Shown here piece by piece: positions 1 through 8,957 of a DNA stretch of 64,000 nucleotides. A program made the translations under genes and the position numbers. The first letter of the stretch is position 1, and every line of letters begins with the position of its first letter. The stretch comes from Nocardioidaceae bacterium. GTDB lineage: Bacteria > Actinomycetota > Actinomycetes > Propionibacteriales > Nocardioidaceae. Where the stretch lies: the NCBI GenBank assembly GCA_030447865.1, contig JAUJOD010000001.1, forward strand, positions 1,143,507 through 1,207,506, in the 5' to 3' direction. Below the pieces are notes generated by a model, which had not been told where the DNA came from, made no database searches, and saw only the letters and a list, made by a program, of their open reading frames with translations.

Positions 1-2
1 GC

Positions 3-227
3 GCGGCGTGGCTGCCGCAGCGGAGGATTCGCTTCGACGCGCTCGTCGACCACCTCTGCCGAGTACTGCACGGGCGCGGGTCAACGAGCCTGCTTCTCGG
101 AGCCGCTTGCCTGGCCGTCGACCAGTCACCGGCCGACATCATCACGCGAGACCACGTGCTCACCAACTACCGGATGCCGAGGCTCATCGGCCTGCTGCTC
201 GATGCCCCGCAGCACCTCACGAGATGA
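3..227 (+). CDS. DUF1800 family protein, C-terminal end (partial)
   Basis: This reading frame enters from the left edge of the window and stops at TGA 225-227. Its last 74 residues contain the pattern typical of DUF1800 C-termini: a Trp-Leu-Pro segment, a hydrophobic helix, and a closing MPRLIGLLLDAPQHLTR stretch that recalls the family's ending ...LLLSSPEFQ. The stop overlaps the ATG of the following DUF1501 gene (ATGA), so the two are translationally coupled. DUF1800 and DUF1501 proteins are commonly encoded as a pair and are exported. Their biochemical role is not established. The start lies outside the window. Confidence 0.7.
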   Translation, partial: AAWLPQRRIRFDALVDHLCRVLHGRGSTSLLLGAACLAVDQSPADIITRDHVLTNYRMPRLIGLLLDAPQHLTR

Positions 228-1501
228 GCACCCACATGACCGCGAACGAGACCTGCTCGTGCCCCGACTACTCCAGGTCGCGGCGATCCTTCCTCCGTAA
301 CGCCGCGGCGGTGTCGGCCGGCGCGGTCGCCACGACGATGTTCGGCGACGCGTTCCGCCAGGCGTCGTACGGCGTGACGAACGGCAACGTGATGGTCGTA
401 CTCAGCCTGCGCGGAGGCGCCGACGGGCTGTCGATCGTCGTCCCGTACGGCGACCCTGCCTACTACGCGGCTCGACCGACGATCGCCGTACCCCCCACGT
501 CGCTGTTGGTGCGCGACACGATGTTCGGGCTGCATCCCGGCTTCGCGCCGCTTGAGTCGATGTGGAAGGCAGGCAAGTTCGCCGCCGTCCACGCGACCGG
601 ACTGCCGCAGCCGAACCGCTCCCACTTCTCGGCCATCGAGGAGATCGAGGACGCCGACCTCGGCTCCGCGGCGCGCACCGGCTGGATCAACCGGCTCATC
701 GGCTTGGACACCGAGCGGTCGCCGCTGGAGGCCGCCGCGATGGGGTCTGCTCTGCTGCCGACGTCGATGTACGGCCCGCAGCCGACGCTGGCGACCGAAA
801 GCATCGACGACATCAGCCTGGCCGGCGGTGAGGACCCCGAGGCCAAGCGGCGGCGGCGCAGCGCATTGACTCAGCTGTGGCACGACGGCGGCGGACCGCT
901 CGGCGTCGGAGCGCGGTCAGCCCTCAAGACCACCGCGAAGCTGGCGCCGACGCTGGCGCAGGGCTACCTCGTCGCCAATGGGGCGAACTACCCGGACGGC
1001 GACTTGGGCGACGCGATGCGCGACACTGCCCGACTGGTGAAGGCGCAGGTGGGGGCGGAGATCGTTGCGATCGACTACGGCGGCTGGGACATGCACTCAC
1101 ATCTCGGCACGCTCGCATCGACTGGCCTCCCCAGCATGAACGGCATGGTCACCAACCTTGGCAAGGCGCTCGCCGCCTTCTTCACCGACCTCGGCGCGTT
1201 GGGGTCACGGGTCACGGTCGTCACGCTGACCGAGTTCGGGCGGCGGGTGAAGGAGAACGGCGCGCACGGCCTCGACCACGGCTGGGCGAACGCGACGCTC
1301 GTGCTGGGTGGCGGAGTCAACGGCGGACGCTACTACGGCCGTTGGCCCGGTCTCGCCTACGACACCCTCGTCGACGGTGACCTGAAGGTCACGACCGACT
1401 ATCGAAGCGTGCTGTCCGAGATCTTGACCCGGCGGCTCAACGTCTCGACATCTCGGGTGTTTCCCAGCTTCACTCCAGAGGCGGTCGGAGTGATGGCCTG
1501 A
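224..1501 (+). CDS. DUF1501 family exported protein
   Basis: The 425-residue protein belongs to the DUF1501 family (sulfatase-like fold, function unknown). I chose ATG 224 because it overlaps the stop of the upstream DUF1800 gene and places a twin-arginine signal (SRRSFLR, residues 19-25) and a hydrophobic Ala-rich stretch near the N-terminus. A longer frame back to position 8 would bury that signal. Conserved DUF1501 features are visible: VVLSLRGGADGLSIVVPYGD near residue 57, HPGFAPL, the ATGLPQPNRSHF segment, YGGWDMHSH near residue 285 and TLTEFGRRVKENGAHGLDHG near residue 330. The product is probably exported folded by Tat together with its DUF1800 partner. Confidence 0.85.
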   Translation: MSTHMTANETCSCPDYSRSRRSFLRNAAAVSAGAVATTMFGDAFRQASYGVTNGNVMVVLSLRGGADGLSIVVPYGDPAYYAARPTIAVPPTSLLVRDTMFGLHPGFAPLESMWKAGKFAAVHATGLPQPNRSHFSAIEEIEDADLGSAARTGWINRLIGLDTERSPLEAAAMGSALLPTSMYGPQPTLATESIDDISLAGGEDPEAKRRRRSALTQLWHDGGGPLGVGARSALKTTAKLAPTLAQGYLVANGANYPDGDLGDAMRDTARLVKAQVGAEIVAIDYGGWDMHSHLGTLASTGLPSMNGMVTNLGKALAAFFTDLGALGSRVTVVTLTEFGRRVKENGAHGLDHGWANATLVLGGGVNGGRYYGRWPGLAYDTLVDGDLKVTTDYRSVLSEILTRRLNVSTSRVFPSFTPEAVGVMA

Positions 1502-1552
1502 TCGCCGAGCTGGCGCAATGGGTGATCAGCGGTGGGGACGACATGGGTGCAG

Positions 1553-2716
1553 TTATGGCGCAATGACCTCGGGAACGGTTCCGAAAGCGAACCCGCGGTT
1601 CTTGAGCTTTCTGGTGATGCAAGGGAGCGCATTGGCATCTTGGGACTGCGCGCCGACGTGGAAGAGGATGATGTAGCCGTTTCCTTGGAATGTCGCGGCA
1701 TCCATGGAGTCGACGACGCGATCGCAGATCGCGGCTGCGGTCAAGCCCCTCCAGCCCAAAGAATCCACACTCCACATGACATTCTTGGCGTATCCGTTCG
1801 CCCCGACGTCGCGGAGAACGCTACTGTCAAAGTCTCCGTATGGTGGGCGGAAGTACGGTTTGGTGGACCTCCCGGTCAGCCGCATGACTTTTCTATTCGT
1901 GGTAGCAAGTTCTTCAGTCCGTCGTGCCGGGCTCAACGTGGACTTGCCGGTGGAACGCCCCGTCAACGAGTCGTGGCTCCAGGTGTGGTTGAAAATGTGG
2001 TGGCCTTCCTTAGCCATCCGCTGGACATACGTCGGGTTAGTTGCGGCCCACTTCCCCGTCATGCCGAAGCTCGCTGTGATGTCGCGGTTCTTAAGGAAGT
2101 CGAGGATCTGCCCCGCATAACCTAGGTCTGACCCGGCATCAAAGGTGTAGGACACCATTCTACGGCTGGTGTTGCCGCGGTAGAACGAAGTGGCTGGCGT
2201 CCCTTGGAGCACGACGTACCACGAGCTGATCCAACCGACTGTGCCTGCATAGCTCGTCTTGAACCAATCACCAGATGTGGCGGTCAGGGAGAGAACGCTG
2301 CCATGCGGGATCTCGTTGAGAATTGAACAGGTGGTCGACCCACAAGCTCTCAAGTTCAGTGTGCTGTCGGGGGTATTCGTTTGGCCGGTCAGATTAATGC
2401 CGGTACCAACAGGAGAAGCAGAACTCGACGGAGCCTTCCCGGTTGGGACGGCGTGGACGACCTGGTCAGAGGTCCCGAAAGGCGCACTCATCCTGACAGT
2501 TGGATCGGTGTGACGGTAGGCAGCCGCAGCTGGAGGAGTTGCCGTCGTGCTGACGGCGCTGACTGAGAAGGTAAGCGCGAGAAGACAACTCCTGCTACGC
2601 AAAGAAACCTTATCGTTACGGACAGTAACTTTGCGAGAAGTTTTCACAGCAAACGCCTTTCGGGAGGCTGTTAAGAGTCCCAATTCGACGCGTCTGATCA
2701 TGACGCACGCGCGCAT
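1553..2716 (-). CDS. Exported polysaccharide deacetylase with SH3-like domain
   Basis: The protein has a late hydrophobic signal (about residues 43-55), a bacterial SH3-type wall-binding domain (about 118-172) and a NodB/CE4 deacetylase domain (about 187-380). CE4 motifs can be seen: TFDAGSD (191-197), HTWSH (244-248) for metal binding, YFRPPYGDFD (about 288-297) and a final FHVG. The usual second Asp of TFDDG is Ala here, as in some actinobacterial relatives. A role in removing acetyl groups from cell-wall glycan is inferred. The start is uncertain: ATG 2716, ATG 2701, or a TTG near residue 39 would leave a normal-length signal peptide. Codon third positions are noticeably less GC-rich than in the neighbours, which suggests acquisition. 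Confidence 0.8.
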   Translation of the reverse strand: MRACVMIRRVELGLLTASRKAFAVKTSRKVTVRNDKVSLRSRSCLLALTFSVSAVSTTATPPAAAAYRHTDPTVRMSAPFGTSDQVVHAVPTGKAPSSSASPVGTGINLTGQTNTPDSTLNLRACGSTTCSILNEIPHGSVLSLTATSGDWFKTSYAGTVGWISSWYVVLQGTPATSFYRGNTSRRMVSYTFDAGSDLGYAGQILDFLKNRDITASFGMTGKWAATNPTYVQRMAKEGHHIFNHTWSHDSLTGRSTGKSTLSPARRTEELATTNRKVMRLTGRSTKPYFRPPYGDFDSSVLRDVGANGYAKNVMWSVDSLGWRGLTAAAICDRVVDSMDAATFQGNGYIILFHVGAQSQDANALPCITRKLKNRGFAFGTVPEVIAP

Positions 2717-2803
2717 GTTCGTACAGAGGGAGCACTACATTTCCTTGATGCCCAATGCGCGGTAGGGGGTGTTAAGGGGTGTTAGCAGACCGCCCAGCGC
2801 CAG

Positions 2804-3904
2804 TTAGCGACCGGTGGAGGTGGGGTGGCGTTCCACCGCGAGCAGCACCCGCTCGACGTGGGCTGTCTCGAGCAGCCCCAACTCGCCCGCGTGCTCGGCC
2901 GCTGCGAGGCTGTCGCTGATCAACAGCATGGGCACGCCGAGCCTGTCCAACTCCTCCGCGAGTTCGCGTACGCGCTGCCGTCGACCCGGCGACTGCGGCG
3001 GCACCTCGCGGATGTAGATCGCGTGCAGACGCTCCGGTCGAAGCCGGGCCACTGCGGCGTACGCCTCAGGGTCATGCTGGCCGCTGTCGCCGACCAGCAC
3101 CCAGCGCAACTGCGGGTGCTCATCGATCCGGGCGAGGATCGTGCGCGACTTGAACCCGATGCTGTCCTCCCGGAACAACCACTTGCCGCCAGGCCCCCAG
3201 TCCGTCATCAGCATCGGGCCAGCGGGGAAGGAATGCCGCTCGAGGAAACGCGCGAGCACGGTATGCAGATTCCACGCCCCGGTCGAAACGTAGAAGACCG
3301 GCGACCGACCGTCGTCGGCGGCGACGAGACCGGTGTAGAGCTCCGCTGCACCGGGTATGGCGACGCGGGCGTCCTCGGACACCAACAGGGTGGTGCGGAT
3401 CGCCTCAACGAGCCGGGTGAGTCCGGTGTGGATGATGGTGTCGTCGATGTCGCTGACGATGCCGAGCCGCGCGACTGGGTCGACGACGAGCGCCTTGCCG
3501 ACGACGGTGGACCCTGCGCCGTCGAGCCGGAAGGTCACGGGGTGCCAGCCGGGGGCGAGATCCACGTCGAGTGTCACGTCGACATAGCCCTCGTCGTCGC
3601 TGACCGCTGGCTGGACTCGACCTGCGACGTCGATCGTCACCTGCGCCCCGGCGACCTCGGCGCTGAGGTACCGCCCGATGGCCGTCAGCAGGACGGCCGT
3701 GGGGCCGCTGAACTGGCGAGGCTCGCGGCGTCTGGCCACCGCACGGGCGCGCAGGTGCAGCCGGTTGGTCGTGCCGTGGCCGACGTACGGCAGGACCGTG
3801 AGACCCCACGCGGGACGTCGAAGCAAGGTTGCGCCGATGCGGCGATCAGCGGCCCGCTCTGCGTTGGTCAGCGCGTGCGCCAGCCAGGTGCGCGCTTGTG
3901 CCAT
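2804..3904 (-). CDS. App1-type (DUF2183) phosphatase domain protein
   Basis: This 366-residue protein contains the App1/DUF2183 phosphatase catalytic domain in its second half. The signature DIDDT within LGIVSDIDDTIIHTGLT lies near residue 160 and provides the nucleophilic Asp of this HAD-like fold. Later motifs (FYVSTGAWNL, MTDWGPGGKWLF, WVLVGDSGQHDPE) complete it. In yeast App1 acts as a phosphatidate phosphatase; the bacterial substrate is unknown. I chose ATG 3904 over the longer frame from 3946 because a strong GGAGGAGAGGG ribosome-binding site lies just upstream of it (about 3909-3919). The first half is a beta-rich region typical of bacterial members. It stands alone between two envelope-related genes. 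Confidence 0.8.
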   Translation of the reverse strand: MAQARTWLAHALTNAERAADRRIGATLLRRPAWGLTVLPYVGHGTTNRLHLRARAVARRREPRQFSGPTAVLLTAIGRYLSAEVAGAQVTIDVAGRVQPAVSDDEGYVDVTLDVDLAPGWHPVTFRLDGAGSTVVGKALVVDPVARLGIVSDIDDTIIHTGLTRLVEAIRTTLLVSEDARVAIPGAAELYTGLVAADDGRSPVFYVSTGAWNLHTVLARFLERHSFPAGPMLMTDWGPGGKWLFREDSIGFKSRTILARIDEHPQLRWVLVGDSGQHDPEAYAAVARLRPERLHAIYIREVPPQSPGRRQRVRELAEELDRLGVPMLLISDSLAAAEHAGELGLLETAHVERVLLAVERHPTSTGR

Positions 3905-4011
3905 CGACCCTCTCCTCCGCCGAACTGACGACGTCAAGCGGCGCATCGCAGACCGAGCTTTGGGTTGTAGAGATCTGTCACCACGTGGCGGAAAGGCGGC
4001 ACTGATGTCGG

Positions 4012-6036
4012 CTAGCGGGGAAGTTCCTGGGCTACGTAGTCGAGTTGGTTGATCCGCAGCACGAGGCCATCAGCGTCGGTGACGATACGCACCCACGCAT
4101 CAGTCAGCGCCGCCAACTCCTCAGCTACCGGTTCGGCCACCGTGTCGCCGTCGTAGTCGGCCTGGGCGACCGACAGGTCAGGGTTGTCGCCCAGGTTCAG
4201 CGGTACGTTGTCGAGGCACCAGCGGCCGGTGTCGTCCACACATGCCGTCAGCACGCCAGCGGCTCGAAGCAACACGGGGACTGGTGTCGGGGCGGGTGTG
4301 GGTTGCGGTGTCGGGGCGGGCGTGGGGCCCGGGGCCGGTGTCGGTGTCGGTTGCGGTGCCGGGACGGGCGTGGGGCCCGGGGCCGGTGTCGGTTGCGGTG
4401 CCGGGACGGGCGTGGGTCCGGGGACTGGGTCCGGAGTGGGCTTCGGGTCGGGCTCGGGCTGCGGGTCGGGTTCGGGCTGTGGGTCGGGTTCGGGCTGTGG
4501 GTCGGGCTCGGGCTGTGGCTTGGGGTCGGGCTCGGGCTGTGGGTCCGGCTCGGGCAGTGGCTCCGGTTCGGGTTGCGGCTTGGGGTCAGGCTCCGGCTGC
4601 GGCTCGGGCTGTGGCTTGGGCTCCGGTTCGGGTTGCGGCTTGGGGTCAGGCTGCGGCTGCGGCTCAGGTTCGGGCTGCGGCTGCGGCTCTGGCTCGGGCC
4701 GTGGGTTGGGGTCAGGCTGCGGCTCCGGCTCGGGCAGTGGCTCCGGCTCGGGTTCGGGCTGTGGCTTGGGGTCAGGCTGCGGCTCTGGCTGTGGCTGCGG
4801 TTCCGGTTGTGGCTCGGGCTGCGGCTGCCGCTGCGGCTCTGGCTCGGGCTGCGGCTCTGGCTGTGGCTGTGGCTCCGGCATCGGGTCAGGTCGCGAGTCA
4901 AGGTCGGAGTCCGCAGAGCCGTCGGTCGGTGGAGCGGGCTGGGCCTGCACGGGCGTCGAGGGTCCTGAACCCGGCGCAGCCGACTCCGGACGTTCGCGGC
5001 GCGCCGCCCCCTCGGGTACGGCGGGGGGTGACGGCTCCTGAGGTACGCCGACCGTGGGCAGGCGATTGCCTTGCGGTGAATCCTCGTCCGTGTCTGCCTG
5101 CGCGGACTGAGCATGCTCGGCGGGCCTAGCGTTCCGGTCGTCTTGAGCGGCCGGAACAGACGGGTGATCTGCGGTCGCCGCTGGCGGCACCGGCGGCACC
5201 TTCGGGAGCACGATGTCGCTTACCACGGTGAGATCGCCCCGGTCGTAGGCGGCGGCGATTCTCAGCACTAGGTCGACGTAGGCGTTGGAGTGGTTGTATC
5301 GGTAAACCGCCTCGCGCGCCTCGCGCGGCACGCGCATGTCGCCGGACCCTGCGCACAGGTAGCTCGCGGTCGCCAGCGCGGCGTCATGGAAGTCGAACGG
5401 ATTGCGGTCGCCGTCCTGGTCGCCGTCGACGCCGGCGATTGCCCAGGTTGAAGGGAGGAACTGCAGCGGTCCGACCGCCCGGTCCCACACCTTGTCGCCG
5501 TCGAGCACGCCGCGGTCGGTGTCGCGGATCGCCGCGACGTCGCCTCGGCCGTTGAGCGCGATCCCCACGATGCGAGGTGAGGTGGTGCCGTCGGTGAGCA
5601 CGGTCGCACCGCCGAACCGGCCATGGTCGGACTCGACCTGGCCGATCGCCGCGATCATCGACCACTTCAGGTGGCAGTCCGGGGCGCTGCGGCGCAGCAC
5701 GGCCGCGGCGTACTGATAGGCGTCGACGGCGACCAGCGGGACGTCGTACGCCGACTGGGGGCTCACCTGGCGGATGCGCTCGGACCGCGCTGACCGGACG
5801 ACGGCCTTGTCGGTGCTCGCTGGCACCACCGACACTCGGCGCGCAGCTGTGTCGGGGTTCACCGGTGCCGGCGCGGCACCTGACGGCGGTGGGATGACCG
5901 CCCGCGCGGACCGCTGCGGATGACTTCCAGGCGCGTTCGAGAGGGGTTGGGCTTCGGCCGCGAAGGAGGCAGGCAGCAGCAGGGCCACGGCCAAGCACAG
6001 GACGCGACGCTGGAAGCGGAATCTGAGAACCCCCAC
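4012..6036 (-). CDS. Exported lytic transglycosylase with long Pro-rich repeat
   Basis: After a signal peptide (hydrophobic [18 protein letters not shown] near residues 12-29) comes a soluble lytic transglycosylase domain, about residues 95-260. It holds the catalytic Glu ([13 protein letters not shown], about E135), the [12 protein letters not shown] motif and a Tyr-rich RYNHSNAYV end. It should cleave the glycan strand of peptidoglycan outside the membrane. A linker of roughly 260 residues follows, dominated by [14 protein letters not shown] units and then [14 protein letters not shown] units, and the protein closes with an acidic 75-residue C-terminal segment of unknown role. Total length is about 674 residues. 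GTG 6036 is preferred; TTG 6072 is possible and would add 12 residues. The linker may span the wall. Confidence 0.8.
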   Translation of the reverse strand: MGVLRFRFQRRVLCLAVALLLPASFAAEAQPLSNAPGSHPQRSARAVIPPPSGAAPAPVNPDTAARRVSVVPASTDKAVVRSARSERIRQVSPQSAYDVPLVAVDAYQYAAAVLRRSAPDCHLKWSMIAAIGQVESDHGRFGGATVLTDGTTSPRIVGIALNGRGDVAAIRDTDRGVLDGDKVWDRAVGPLQFLPSTWAIAGVDGDQDGDRNPFDFHDAALATASYLCAGSGDMRVPREAREAVYRYNHSNAYVDLVLRIAAAYDRGDLTVVSDIVLPKVPPVPPAATADHPSVPAAQDDRNARPAEHAQSAQADTDEDSPQGNRLPTVGVPQEPSPPAVPEGAARRERPESAAPGSGPSTPVQAQPAPPTDGSADSDLDSRPDPMPEPQPQPEPQPEPEPQRQPQPEPQPEPQPQPEPQPDPKPQPEPEPEPLPEPEPQPDPNPRPEPEPQPQPEPEPQPQPDPKPQPEPEPKPQPEPQPEPDPKPQPEPEPLPEPDPQPEPDPKPQPEPDPQPEPDPQPEPDPQPEPDPKPTPDPVPGPTPVPAPQPTPAPGPTPVPAPQPTPTPAPGPTPAPTPQPTPAPTPVPVLLRAAGVLTACVDDTGRWCLDNVPLNLGDNPDLSVAQADYDGDTVAEPVAEELAALTDAWVRIVTDADGLVLRINQLDYVAQELPR
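4270..4890. repeat. Imperfect proline-codon repeat tract inside transglycosylase
   Basis: The tract consists of degenerate short repeats encoding alternating Pro-Glu, Pro-Gln, Pro-Asp and Pro-Lys dipeptides, and towards 4270-4430 Pro-Thr/Pro-Ala units. Read on the opposite strand it gives artificial long Gly/Leu/Ser-rich frames. It is coding on the minus strand only and is likely variable in length between strains. Confidence 0.85.
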
Positions 6037-6138
6037 GCGCGCAAGACTAGGCCGGTAACACTGCGTCAGCAAACTGCCGGCAAAGCAGGCACCCTCCTGG
6101 CGGCGAGATCAGCGTCGGGTCACAGGTACATTGCCTCG

Positions 6139-7470
6139 GTGACCGCCGATGCGACGTACCCCATGGTCAGCCGAACCCTCGACAACGGGCTGCGCGTCGT
6201 CGTAAGTCCGACGCCCGGCCTGGGGGTGGTCGCGGTCAATCTCTGGTACGACGTGGGGTCGCGGCACGAGGAGCCACATCGGCAGGGGTTCGCCCACCTC
6301 TTCGAACACCTCATGTTCCAAGGCTCCCGCCACGTGCAGCCGGGTGAGCACTTCTCGTTGTTGCAGGGAAACGGCGGCTCGCTCAACGCCACCACCTCCT
6401 TTGACCGCACGAACTACTTCGAGTCGGTGCCGGCTGGAGCTCTCGATCTGGCGCTGTGGCTGGAGGCGGACCGGATGGCGTACCTCGATGATGTGCTCAC
6501 CCAACAGAACTTCGACAACCAGGTCGACGTGGTGGCCCAAGAGCGCAGCCAACGGATGGACAACGTCCCCTACGGCACGGTCTTCGAGCGGCTGCTGCCG
6601 CTGGTCTTCGACCCCGGGCACCCGTACGGCCACCTGCCGATCGGCAACATGCAGCACCTCGCTGAGGCCACGCTTACCGAGGTCAGCGCGTTCCACGCCA
6701 GGTACTACATGCCCAACAACGCTGTGTTGTCGATCGTCGGTGACGTGACAGCGGAAGCCGGCTTCGCCAAGGCCGACCAGTACTTCGGCGCGATTGTGCC
6801 CGGCGACGCCCCCAAGCGCGAACTGCCGCCACCGCTGCCTCCGCTCGACACCCCGGCCCGGCTGGACCACAGTGAGGAGGTGCCGGTGCCCGCCGTGTGG
6901 TTTGCCGGCCGACTCCCGGCGGACGCACCCGACAACCGCGCGCTCACTGCGGCCGCCCTGGCAAGCAGCATCCTTGGCGAGGGCGACACCAGCCGACTCC
7001 ACCGACGGCTGGTGCGTGGCGACCAGATCGCCCTGGCCGCGGCGGTGAGCATCAACCCCCTGATCGCCGGCAACTCCTTGCTCGTGGGCTCGGTGCGTGC
7101 CGTGCCCGGCCACGACCTCGACGAGGTGACTGCGGCCGTCGACGACGAGCTGCGTCGGCTCGCCACCGATGGCCCGACCGACGACGAGCTGGCGATCGTG
7201 CGCGCCCAGGCCGAGCGCGAGTGGCTCGACGACATGGGCACCGCCGCTGGTCGGGCCGACGCCATCTCGGGCTGTGCGCTGCTGTTCGACGACCCCGATG
7301 TGCTCAACCAGCGGCTGCCGCTGGTGCAGTCGGTGACGGCGGCCGAGGTGCAGGAGGCGGCGCGGCACTGGCTCCTGCCCGCGCTGCACGCACAAGTCAG
7401 GGTGCTGCCCTCCGCCGCGTCTGACGCCGCCGCTGTCGCCGTCGCCGCCGGAGACGGGGTTGAGGTATGA
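6139..7470 (+). CDS. M16 family zinc metallopeptidase (catalytic partner)
   Basis: The product is an M16 (pitrilysin/insulinase-type) peptidase of 443 residues. The inverted zinc motif HLFEH is at residues 53-57, followed about 75 residues later by the conserved downstream Glu in VDVVAQERSQR, so the active site looks intact. I chose GTG 6139, which gives MTADATYPMVSRTLDNGLRV; ATG 6163 is an alternative, and the longer frame back to 5920 overlaps the transglycosylase start. Its TGA overlaps the ATG of the next M16 gene (ATGA). The pair is therefore co-translated and probably forms a heterodimer, one subunit carrying zinc and the other shaping the chamber, as in mitochondrial processing peptidase. 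Confidence 0.9.
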   Translation: MTADATYPMVSRTLDNGLRVVVSPTPGLGVVAVNLWYDVGSRHEEPHRQGFAHLFEHLMFQGSRHVQPGEHFSLLQGNGGSLNATTSFDRTNYFESVPAGALDLALWLEADRMAYLDDVLTQQNFDNQVDVVAQERSQRMDNVPYGTVFERLLPLVFDPGHPYGHLPIGNMQHLAEATLTEVSAFHARYYMPNNAVLSIVGDVTAEAGFAKADQYFGAIVPGDAPKRELPPPLPPLDTPARLDHSEEVPVPAVWFAGRLPADAPDNRALTAAALASSILGEGDTSRLHRRLVRGDQIALAAAVSINPLIAGNSLLVGSVRAVPGHDLDEVTAAVDDELRRLATDGPTDDELAIVRAQAEREWLDDMGTAAGRADAISGCALLFDDPDVLNQRLPLVQSVTAAEVQEAARHWLLPALHAQVRVLPSAASDAAAVAVAAGDGVEV

Positions 7471-8822
7471 CGCTCGCAGCGGTGCCACCGCCGGTCGGCG
7501 TACCAACGGGCTGGCACTTCCCGACGTACGACGAGAGCCGGCTCGGCAACGGGCTGCGGGTGCTGGCCTATGACTGCCCCGGCCAGTACGTCGTCGCGGC
7601 GTCGTTGCTCTTCGACGTCCCGCTGAGCGCCGAGCCGCGCGACCGCGAGGGGGTCGCGGAGTTGACGGCGCGGTGCCTGACCCGGGGAGCGGGCGGGTGG
7701 TCGGCCGAGGAGTTCGCCGACGCGCTGGCGAGCTGCGGCGCTGACCTGCAGGGGGCTGCGTCGTCGGACGCGTTCGCGTTACGGCTGAGCGTGCCCGTCG
7801 CCCACCTGGCACGGGGGCTGGATCTGATGGCAGCGGCGATCGGCAACCCGACCTTCGCCGAGGAGGAGTTCGCGCACGAGAAGGCGCTGCAGCTGCAGGA
7901 GATCGACCAGGCGCACGCCTATCCCCAGCACGTCGCTGGCGAGGAGCTGAACGTCGCCCTGTTCGGTGCGGCCCGGGCTGCCCGCCCCGCTGGCGGCACT
8001 ACCGCCACTGTGCAGGCAGTCACCCGCGACGATGTGGTCGAGTACACCTCTAGCCACCTTTTCCCCGCCGACGCGGCGCTGATCATGGCGGGGGACTTCA
8101 GCTCCGTTGATCCGGCGGAGACTGTCGAGCGCTCCCTCGCCGCCTGGCAGCGCCCCGCGCACCCCGTCCCCGACTTCGAGCACCCGGAACCGACGCAGCG
8201 GGCGCAGCTGCTCCTCGTCGACTGGCCGGACGCGCCCCAGGCGACGGTGCGCGTCGCCGGAAAGTCGGTGACGCGTGCCGACCGGCGATGGCCAGCGATG
8301 TTCGTGGCCAACCATGCCGTCGGTGGCAGCTTCTCCTCGCGCATCAACACGGTCCTGCGCGAGCAGAAGGGCTACACGTACGGCGCCACCTCGGGCCTGG
8401 ATGCCGGGCGGCATCGCGGCACGTTGTCGGTCTCCACCGCGGTGCGCACCGACGCCACCGCCGACGCGGTCACTGACATCGTCGACATCGTGACCGCGGC
8501 CAACGGGTCGATCACCGACGACGAGGTCGCCATGGCGGTCCGGGCAGCAACTCAGTCGGCCCCGCTGGGATACGAGCGCGCCGAGGCCGTGGTCGGCCGG
8601 GTGGAGCTGCTGCTGTCGCAACAGCTGCCGCTTGACCATGTCGACGCCAACCTGGAGCGGATCCGGGCGGTGACGACTGCCGACGCCAACGTTGCCTGGG
8701 GCGAGTGCATCGATCCGCAGGCGCTGACCGTGCTCGTGGTCGGTGACGCGAGCGCAGTGCGCGACGGGTTGGCGGCGTGGGGCTATGCGGACCTGCGGGA
8801 GGTCACCCCCGCCTGGCGCTAG
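7467..8822 (+). CDS. M16 family peptidase-like protein (non-zinc partner)
   Basis: The 451-residue protein has the M16 fold but lacks HxxEH: the corresponding place reads DREGVAELTARCLTRGA. It keeps the Arg/Tyr pair region in the second half (SSRINTVLREQKGYTYGATS) that helps bind substrate. This is the usual split seen in two-gene M16 systems, so it is inferred to be the non-catalytic subunit of the upstream gene product. The ATG overlaps the upstream stop by four bases. A large inverted repeat lies between its end and the convergent pgm. Confidence 0.88.
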   Translation: MTLAAVPPPVGVPTGWHFPTYDESRLGNGLRVLAYDCPGQYVVAASLLFDVPLSAEPRDREGVAELTARCLTRGAGGWSAEEFADALASCGADLQGAASSDAFALRLSVPVAHLARGLDLMAAAIGNPTFAEEEFAHEKALQLQEIDQAHAYPQHVAGEELNVALFGAARAARPAGGTTATVQAVTRDDVVEYTSSHLFPADAALIMAGDFSSVDPAETVERSLAAWQRPAHPVPDFEHPEPTQRAQLLLVDWPDAPQATVRVAGKSVTRADRRWPAMFVANHAVGGSFSSRINTVLREQKGYTYGATSGLDAGRHRGTLSVSTAVRTDATADAVTDIVDIVTAANGSITDDEVAMAVRAATQSAPLGYERAEAVVGRVELLLSQQLPLDHVDANLERIRAVTTADANVAWGECIDPQALTVLVVGDASAVRDGLAAWGYADLREVTPAWR

Positions 8823-8830
8823 GCCGCCCT

Positions 8831-8948
8831 CGATCCTGCGCTGCCCGCCGAAACCCTGACCAAAGTCGGTGGTTAGCGGCAATTGCGGCCGGAATCTAGG
8901 ACTTCGGTCAGGGGTTTGGCGGTTAACGTGCCGATTTCCGCAGGATCG
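8831..8948. repeat. Long interrupted inverted repeat between convergent genes
   Basis: Two nested pairs of arms face each other. The outer arms are CGATCCTGCG (8831-8840) and CGCAGGATCG (8939-8948), a perfect 10-bp match. The inner arms run from 8847 to 8867 (core CTGACCAAAGTC) and from 8900 to 8922 (core GACTTCGGTCAGGG), about 18 of 21 pairs. The unpaired middle and right part share a GGNGGTTANCG motif. The element fills nearly the whole gap between the M16 gene and pgm. It may act as a bidirectional terminator or be a miniature palindromic element. Confidence 0.75.
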
Positions 8949-8957
8949 CAGGGGCGT

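Noticed and set aside
4045..5129. Gly/Ser/Leu/Ala-rich frames on the plus strand
   Set aside because: They are reverse readings of the Pro-rich repeat of the transglycosylase.
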